DNA of 11,469 nucleotides from an uncultured Moraxella sp. (GTDB lineage Bacteria > Pseudomonadota > Gammaproteobacteria > Pseudomonadales > Moraxellaceae). A program made the position numbers and the translations under genes. Positions 7,834 through 11,469 of this stretch are shown here, piece after piece. The notes under the pieces are model-generated. The model ran no database searches, was not told the DNA's origin, and saw only the letters and a list, made by a program, of their open reading frames with translations. Positions within the stretch are counted from its first letter, which is position 1. Each line of letters opens with the position of its first letter. The stretch is taken from the NCBI GenBank assembly GCA_943908405.1, contig CALTTE010000062.1, positions 1 through 11,469 on the forward strand, read 5' to 3'.

Positions 7834-8202
7834 TTAATCAGATAGCTGATACAATTCATTAAAATCTAATATATCGCTATTGATTTTTTTAGCTGTTTTA
7901 TTATAAATACAGTTTAAAAAATATTTTAGATAAGTTTCATCGCTTTCTTTATTATTCAAAGAACAAGTCGCAAAAAACAGCTTATTATTATTTGAATGTT
8001 GATGTAACATAGCCAATAGCTTCTTACTTATGCTATATTGATCTTCATTAACAAAACAAATATTGGCTTCATCATATCTAGAATAAATATAAAAACCACA
8101 ATAGCCTTTATTGTCATATTTTATTTCATTGAATTTCAAATATCTTTCTTTTAAGATATTGTCTAATTTATTTTTACTGATAACAATATGAACTCTTGAC
8201 AT
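7834..8202 (-). CDS. Hypothetical protein, 122 aa
   Basis: The product begins MSRVHIVISKNKLDN and is a mixed-charge, Lys/Asn/Tyr-rich soluble protein with four Cys and no signal peptide or membrane helix. The start ATG (8202) has a weak GAG-type ribosome binding site seven bases upstream. Base composition is much more AT-rich than adjacent hutG and similar to the bacteriocin region upstream, so it probably belongs to that accessory segment. I do not recognise the family. Its size and setting would suit an immunity protein, but no partner toxin is next to it, so that is conjecture. Confidence 0.65.
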   Translation of the reverse strand: MSRVHIVISKNKLDNILKERYLKFNEIKYDNKGYCGFYIYSRYDEANICFVNEDQYSISKKLLAMLHQHSNNNKLFFATCSLNNKESDETYLKYFLNCIYNKTAKKINSDILDFNELYQLSD

Positions 8203-8302
8203 ATTTATCTCAATCTTTGATCAATTTTAAATTAACTAAATATTTTTTAATTTTTTAATATTGCCATTCATATGGTTTTCTAAATACATACTATAACATC
8301 GT

Positions 8303-8320
8303 TTGATTTTTAAAAATCAA
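8303..8320. repeat. Perfect 18-bp palindrome
   Basis: TTGATTTTTAAAAATCAA is its own reverse complement. It lies between the 122-aa gene and the truncated exported-protein gene. It has no unpaired loop and no following U-run, so it is more like a protein-binding site or a decayed terminator. Function unknown. Confidence 0.6.
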
Positions 8321-8332
8321 CAATTTAAAAAA

Positions 8333-8479
8333 TTATAAAGAATAAGATTTTAAAAAATAGCTCACTGACGTATCCAATTTAAAGCGATTTTTATCAGTGG
8401 TTAACTCTTCTACAGTCAAGGGTAAATCAGCGTGGGCGGTGGTAGCAATACAACCCAAAATCATTAAAAATTTTTTCAT
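8333..8479 (-). pseudogene. Truncated exported protein, N-terminal 48 aa only
   Basis: The frame starts MKKFLMILGCIATTAHADLP, a clear short Sec signal peptide with a cleavage site after AHA. About 31 mature residues follow (LTVEELTTDKNRFKLD, then TSVSYF) before a stop. The mature start resembles N-termini of outer-membrane, transporter-like beta-barrel proteins that I recall from Acinetobacter and relatives, where several hundred residues follow. If so, this is a 5' fragment left by a deletion. An upstream in-frame ATG at 8569 overlaps the preceding gene and is not the natural start. No good ribosome binding site precedes the ATG at 8479. Confidence 0.5.
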
Positions 8480-8499
8480 AAATATTTTGTATAAACCAT

Positions 8500-8700
8500 T
8501 CATTTTTTTATCAACAACACCATCAATAAACCAAGCAAACACCCAAACAATAAATAAAGACCAAACCAAAAATAATAAGACAATAAAATTAAAGATAAGA
8601 TAAATCCTAAAACAAAAAATATCAAAATATATTCTTTGTCTTTTCTTAAATCCTTAATCACTGCTAATAACTCTGGGATAAACTCTAGAATAAGCCACAT
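8500..8700 (-). CDS. Small hydrophobic membrane protein, 66 aa
   Basis: After an N-terminal amphipathic part (MWLILEFIPELLAVIKDLRKDKEY), one long or two closely spaced membrane segments (about residues 25-63) end in IKK. The ATG at 8700 is preceded by AAGGA nine bases upstream, so translation is credible. Small helical membrane proteins beside bacteriocin-like peptides are typically immunity proteins, and the alternating pattern upstream supports that reading. There is no family match that I can name. Confidence 0.55.
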   Translation of the reverse strand: MWLILEFIPELLAVIKDLRKDKEYILIFFVLGFILSLILLSYYFWFGLYLLFGCLLGLLMVLLIKK

Positions 8701-8727
8701 AACAATATATCCTTGTGATGTGCAAGG

Positions 8728-8757
8728 AATTAGCTTAGCAATTAAGTTAAGCTAATT
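8728..8757. other. 10-bp inverted repeat upstream of the 66-aa membrane protein gene
   Basis: AATTAGCTTA (8728-8737) and TAAGCTAATT (8748-8757) are perfectly complementary with a 10-base spacer. There is no U-run on the minus strand. It lies about 28 bases before the 66-aa gene and could be an attenuator, a weak terminator of the upstream unit, or an operator. Confidence 0.55.
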
Positions 8758-8913
8758 TAAATAAAACTACCTTATATTTAATAATTTTAGATTTTAATCT
8801 TAAAATTTCTGACGAATATTTTGATACCAATTTGGGGTGCATGAGAAGTAGCCCAATCACCAAAAAAATCCAACAACTACCAAATGCTAGAATTTACCAA
8901 AGAAATATCTAAA
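8758..8913 (-). other. Short unassigned coding remnant between two membrane protein genes
   Basis: Two short minus-strand frames are open here. One (8787-8876, TTG start) reads DFFGDWATSHAPQIGIKIF, a peptide-like string that could be the C-terminal part of a bacteriocin. The other overlaps it and contains a hydrophobic SCWIFLVIGLLLM segment. Neither has a ribosome binding site or a leader. Given the peptide/membrane-protein alternation nearby, I suspect a decayed precursor gene, but the evidence is weak. Confidence 0.25.
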
Positions 8914-9156
8914 CTATCTTTTTTTTAAAATGTAATAAAGGTAACCACCAACAGCAGCCATAGCAAAATCTATCACCGCCCTAGCGATGCCAACAATTAA
9001 AGCACCTTCATCATATACATATACCAAAAAAACATGATAATAATATAAAAAACCTGCCAATAGAATGGTCAATATTAGTAATAAAAATCGTTTACCATTT
9101 ATCAATAAGTTTGGTATCAAAATAATGGAAAAAAACAAAATTAAGACAACATTCAC
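8914..9156 (-). CDS. Small membrane protein, 80 aa, possible bacteriocin immunity protein
   Basis: Initiation is at GTG (9154-9156) with an AAGAG-type ribosome binding site eight bases upstream. Three hydrophobic segments are visible: about 2-17 (VVLILFFSIILIPNLL), 23-50, and 54-76 (VGIARAVIDFAMAAVGGYLY). The product ends LKKR, giving a positive-inside tail. It follows a Gly-rich bacteriocin-like frame by about 80 bases on the same strand, the usual precursor-then-immunity order. The family is not recognised; the immunity role is inferred from context and topology. Confidence 0.55.
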   Translation of the reverse strand: MNVVLILFFSIILIPNLLINGKRFLLLILTILLAGFLYYYHVFLVYVYDEGALIVGIARAVIDFAMAAVGGYLYYILKKR

Positions 9157-9235
9157 AATATAATCTCTTGACTTAACAGAGTGCAGACAAACTCTGTTAG
9201 GTAACTAATATACAAAACCAAGTAGTATTTAGCTC

Positions 9236-9358
9236 CTAAAATTTACTAGAGATAACGCCCAAGCTCACGCTAGTTGTACCAAAAATAGCTACACCTACCT
9301 TTCCACCGACTTGTCCAACCCACCCTCCGTAAAATCCAGAGGCAGCACCAACAGCCAT
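9236..9358 (-). pseudogene. Bacteriocin-like Gly-rich core peptide lacking its leader
   Basis: From ATG 9358 the frame gives a 40-residue peptide, beginning MAVGAASGFYGGWVGQVGGK and ending SLGVISSKF before TAG. The repeated GxxxG/GG spacing with small residues and a hydrophobic second half is typical of class II bacteriocin or microcin cores that insert in membranes. The frame is open only seven codons further upstream (IDSIFDC) to a stop at 9380-9382. There is no double-glycine leader and no ribosome binding site, so the precursor appears to have lost its 5' end, or is expressed by an unseen route. The 80-aa membrane protein downstream would be its immunity protein. Confidence 0.5.
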
Positions 9359-9371
9359 ACAATCAAATATG

Positions 9372-9527
9372 CTATCTATCTAATAACACAAAGATTAAGC
9401 CACCAATGCAGGACATCAATAATGATAAAACAAATACTTGAACAGAAAAACCATTTAAAGACCCAAAAGACGGAAACAGAACACAAAATATAATAGAAAA
9501 ATAAATGATGCCTTATTTTATAATCAT
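9372..9527 (-). pseudogene. Small two-helix membrane protein gene with a stop at codon 5
   Basis: An ATG at 9525-9527 follows GAGG by five bases, a good translation signal. It reads MIIK, hits TAA (9513-9515), then stays open for 46 codons to TAG (9372-9374). The open part has two hydrophobic segments, IIYFSIIFCVLFPSFG and VQVFVLSLLMSCIGGLIFVL, and ends LLDR. This looks like an immunity-type membrane protein gene of about 50 codons with a single nonsense mutation. Alternatively a nonstandard start (ATT after AAGG) could be used. It starts 10 bases after the stop of a Gly-rich peptide frame. Confidence 0.4.
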
Positions 9528-9537
9528 CTATGCCTCA

Positions 9538-9594
9538 CTAGCCTTTATTGCCCAAATATTTACAAGCACCGCCACCAATTGGCTCCAATAACAA
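9538..9594 (-). pseudogene. C-terminal remnant of a bacteriocin-like peptide
   Basis: A short frame reads LLEPIGGGACKYLGNKG before TAG (9538-9540). The GGG-AC-K-GNKG pattern resembles the C-terminal end of small bacteriocins. It begins almost at the end of the promoter block (9617-9692) with no leader in between and no ribosome binding site. A deletion seems to have removed leader and start. Very short, so it may be chance. Confidence 0.3.
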
Positions 9595-9616
9595 AAAACA
9601 AGTTTTTAATATTTAA

Positions 9617-9692
9617 AGTAATGATGATTGTATTAACTACTGTACACGAAATTATACAGGGAGTTTTGGGGTTGTCAAGGGGTTTTGTAAAA
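9617..9692 (-). repeat. Promoter block copy 2 (76-bp repeat)
   Basis: Aligns without gaps to 10705-10780 with seven mismatches counted by hand (69 of 76 identical). The block contains a complete promoter and the first about 30 bases of its leader. Copy 2 lies just downstream of the immunity gene and drives the remnant-rich segment 8333-9594. Confidence 0.95.
9651..9678 (-). promoter_or_regulatory. Consensus sigma70 promoter P2
   Basis: On the minus strand TTGACA (9673-9678), 16 bp, TATAAT (9651-9656): both hexamers are perfect. Transcription should begin near 9644 in the conserved GTGTACAGTAG stretch and read leftward into the peptide and membrane protein remnants. Confidence 0.85.
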
Positions 9693-9713
9693 TTTAGCAT
9701 AAATAATTGACTT

Positions 9714-10079
9714 TTATTTACAATAGCCCTGCTCATAAATAATATCTTCGGTTACTTTGGTGATATCTGCATTACCATCAATAGGTTTTTTAAATAAAAT
9801 TTTATAATAATTATTCAATAAATAAGTAAGCATACTTAAATCTTTTTTGACAATGCTTGTAAATTCAACCATCTTTTTTTGACGCAAAAAAATCGTATCT
9901 TGATTAACATGCTTGATTATAAATTTTAACAAATATCCTTGACTGTCAAATATTTGATAGACATTATCTTTTATATCTATTGGCTCTAATTTAATCTGTA
10001 ATGTTTGCATATCTGCAAAAATCATTAAATCATTGCCATCAAATACCAAAAATGGAGAATGTAAATCTTTAATTTTCAT
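9714..10079 (-). CDS. Probable immunity protein for the upstream toxin, 121 aa
   Basis: A soluble, cytoplasmic-type protein starting MKIKDLHSPFLVFDGNDLM, with alternating hydrophobic strands in the first half and a helical second half ending EQGYCK. There is no signal peptide. A stop (TAG) three codons upstream fixes ATG 10079 as the start. A GGAGG lies about 17 bases upstream, further than usual. The gene begins 39 bases after the toxin-like gene ends, on the same strand and presumably the same transcript from promoter P1. That is the standard order for polymorphic toxin and immunity pairs. The family is not recognised; immunity is inferred from position and size. Confidence 0.6.
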   Translation of the reverse strand: MKIKDLHSPFLVFDGNDLMIFADMQTLQIKLEPIDIKDNVYQIFDSQGYLLKFIIKHVNQDTIFLRQKKMVEFTSIVKKDLSMLTYLLNNYYKILFKKPIDGNADITKVTEDIIYEQGYCK

Positions 10080-10118
10080 ATTGACTAGAATTTATCCCTC
10101 CAAGTTTTATCAAAGTGA

Positions 10119-10674
10119 TTATTTTCCCACGGTATGTCTACCAATACCTTGACCTGGTTTAGTGACTCCATTTTCATCTACAACTCTTCTGTGGTAATGT
10201 GGATATTTTCCAATAGGGTGTTCTGTACGATTGCCAAAAGGAGCAATGCGAAAATTATTTCCAATCTTTATTTCTCTACCAGTCTGTATTGCTTTCGCTA
10301 CCCTTCCCCCACCATACATACTAAGCCCTGTTGCCATTCCACCGCCTGTTGCTTTTAATGTATCGCTAACAGAAGCGGGCTTGCCTGTATTTTTATAACT
10401 ATCATAATGGTTATTCCAAGCACCAATAGCACCACCAACCAATAGCATCACCACCTGTTCCTAGCAACAACAAAGGTGCTACTGCAACCGCCCCCTCCGT
10501 CTCCGCCATCTGCTCATCAGTCATTAGAGTAGCTTGTAGATTTTGGGTATCATTGACAGCAAAGGCTAGTTCATTATTTATTGAATCAGAGATAGCGATG
10601 CTATTTACTTCTGCCATTACAGGAGCAGAAACGGTTAGTGTAGCAACAGCCAACACGGTAGTCAGTTTTTTCAT
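10119..10674 (-). pseudogene. Secreted bacteriocin/polymorphic-toxin hybrid, one-base frameshift
   Basis: The N-terminal frame (10674 to about 10438) starts with a Sec signal peptide, MKKLTTVLAVATLTVSAPVMA (cut after about residue 21). A double-glycine-like leader follows, LMTDEQMAETEGA, residues 50-62, with M at -12 and -7, G at -2 and A at -1. Then comes a Gly/Leu-rich segment. The C-terminal frame (about 10437 to 10119) continues GGAIGAWNNHYDSYKNTGKP, has a TGGG...YGGG stretch, and ends with the motif RIAPFGNRTEHPIGKYPHYH...PGQGIGRHTVGK, which I know from C-terminal tips of Rhs and other polymorphic toxins. Removing one T of the pair at 10437-10438 joins the frames as GTGGDAIGGGAIGAW, a continuous glycine zipper, giving about 184 residues. 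The ribosome binding site is weak. Either a true inactivation or a sequence error. Confidence 0.7.
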
Positions 10675-10701
10675 AAATTTTTCTTAAATAAGTTTTAGAC
10701 T

Positions 10702-10732
10702 TACAGTAATGATGGTTGTGTTAACTACTGTA
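10702..10732 (-). promoter_or_regulatory. Inverted repeat at the transcript start of P1
   Basis: TACAGTA (10702-10708) and TACTGTA (10726-10732) are complementary across 17 bases and sit at the very 5' end of the predicted transcript. The equivalent place in copy 2 has one mismatch. It could be an operator or a 5' stabilising hairpin. Confidence 0.45.
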
Positions 10733-10780
10733 CACGCAATTATATAGGGGTTTTTAGGGTTGTCAAGGGGTTTTGTAAAA
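10705..10780 (-). repeat. Promoter block copy 1 (76-bp repeat)
   Basis: Ungapped partner of 9617-9692 (69 of 76 identical by hand count). Sequence outside the block diverges at once on both sides. It separates the 181-aa gene from the toxin-like gene and drives the latter. Confidence 0.95.
10739..10766 (-). promoter_or_regulatory. Consensus sigma70 promoter P1
   Basis: On the minus strand TTGACA (10761-10766), 16 bp, TATAAT (10739-10744), both perfect. Transcription should start near 10732, leaving a leader of about 58 nt before the toxin-like gene start at 10674. Confidence 0.87.
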
Positions 10781-10796
10781 ACGCCATTTTTATTTT

Positions 10797-11342
10797 TTAT
10801 CTAAAGTAACACATTAGCTCATTTGGTACAAAATCACCATAATAAGCTTTAGAAAAACCGCTAGAAAAGTAAGGGTCATCAAAATCAAAACCACAAAAAA
10901 ATAGCACCAACCCAGATTTTTTTAAGTTATTGATTTCATAAAATAAGTTATGTTTGATTTTTTTAAAATAATCCAAGTCAATATTTTTTGATGATTTTAT
11001 CAACAATAATTCAAATATTGGATAACTCTCCTTAACTAAATTAAAAAATTTATAAATATTTAAGCCAGATACAGGGTTGAATAACAAGATGTGATTTTGT
11101 TTAGGTATGGGCAAAAATCTACCCCAACCCTCAATGCTAGAAGATACATAAAATTCATTAAAATTCAATATATTGGCATATTTTTTTAATAAGGAAGGTT
11201 TTACATAACAACCAATACGTACAATCACATAATCAGATACAGAAAATTGCATATTACCAATCGCTTCAACTATTCTGATAGATTGACTATATGAACTTTC
11301 TGTTAATGTGATTTTTGATACGTTGTTATTTATTTTTTTCAT
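10797..11342 (-). CDS. Hypothetical protein, 181 aa
   Basis: The product begins MKKINNNVSKITLTESSYSQ and is rich in Lys, Asn, Phe and Tyr. It has no signal peptide or clear membrane helix, and ends FSSGFSKAYYGDFVPNELMC plus three residues. The ATG at 11342 has no evident ribosome binding site in the A/T-only leader. Base composition is very AT-rich, like the rest of the island. It ends 16 bases before the promoter block that drives the toxin-like gene, so it is a separate unit. It may be the immunity gene of a further cassette lying beyond the window edge, but the family is not recognised and nothing in the protein itself shows this. The remaining 127 bases to the window end show no gene. Confidence 0.65.
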   Translation of the reverse strand: MKKINNNVSKITLTESSYSQSIRIVEAIGNMQFSVSDYVIVRIGCYVKPSLLKKYANILNFNEFYVSSSIEGWGRFLPIPKQNHILLFNPVSGLNIYKFFNLVKESYPIFELLLIKSSKNIDLDYFKKIKHNLFYEINNLKKSGLVLFFCGFDFDDPYFSSGFSKAYYGDFVPNELMCYFR

Positions 11343-11469
11343 AAATTAAATATAATTTTTTAATAAACTTAATAAGAAAATTTCAAATAAATTTATGATA
11401 ATAGCAAAATCAATCATATGGTTTTAAATAAATTTTATTAAATATCTTAAAATTTACAGCAAATAAAAT

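Noticed and set aside
8480..8569. Longer N-terminus for the truncated exported protein (start at 8569)
   Set aside because: It overlaps the 66-aa membrane protein gene in another frame, whereas the internal ATG at 8479 begins a typical signal peptide.
9311..9493. 60-codon plus-strand frame
   Set aside because: Antisense to the Gly-rich peptide and the membrane protein frame; composition unlike a real protein and no ribosome binding site.
9508..9594. 28-codon plus-strand frame MMPYFIIIYASLAFIAQIF...
   Set aside because: No ribosome binding site and every other supported gene here is on the minus strand; read as antisense of the peptide remnant.

Overview
The window looks like chromosome from a Moraxella-like gammaproteobacterium (family Moraxellaceae). 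This is inferred from the AT-rich intergenic DNA, the close match of the metabolic proteins to proteobacterial LldD, GabD, HutI and HutG, and an accessory region like the small-bacteriocin loci reported in Moraxella. No rRNA or tRNA gene is present to confirm it.

Bases 1-7758 hold mostly housekeeping catabolic genes. They are a zinc alcohol dehydrogenase (158-1240, +), FMN-dependent L-lactate dehydrogenase lldD (1454-2647, -, TTG start), NAD(P)-dependent succinate-semialdehyde dehydrogenase gabD (3051-4538, +), and the last two enzymes of histidine degradation, hutI (5151-6395, -) and hutG (6579-7758, -). The alcohol dehydrogenase and lldD converge on a shared bidirectional terminator. hutG is odd in two ways. 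An in-frame array of 15-bp repeats adds a Gln-rich pentapeptide stretch to the enzyme, and an A8 tract puts the two halves of the gene in different frames. Between gabD and hutI lie a broken small ORF and a 106-aa acidic protein of unknown role.

Bases 7800-11469 are visibly more AT-rich and hold small, mostly unrecognised genes, all on the minus strand. I read this as a partly decayed bacteriocin/toxin-immunity island. In transcription order it contains: an unknown 181-aa protein; a strong promoter; a toxin-like gene (10119-10674); a probable immunity gene (9714-10079); a second, near-identical promoter block; then remnants of small Gly-rich bacteriocin-like peptides alternating with short hydrophobic proteins; a truncated exported protein; and a 122-aa unknown protein. 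The toxin-like gene joins a Sec-type signal peptide, a double-glycine-like leader, a glycine-zipper segment and an Rhs-type toxin tail, and is broken by one base. The two 76-bp promoter blocks match at 69 of 76 positions without gaps, and each has a consensus TTGACA-16 bp-TATAAT.

The metabolic genes feed lactate, alcohols/aldehydes, GABA-derived semialdehyde and histidine into central metabolism. The island appears to serve competition with related bacteria. No exporter or maturation peptidase for the bacteriocins lies in the window, so export would depend on genes elsewhere.
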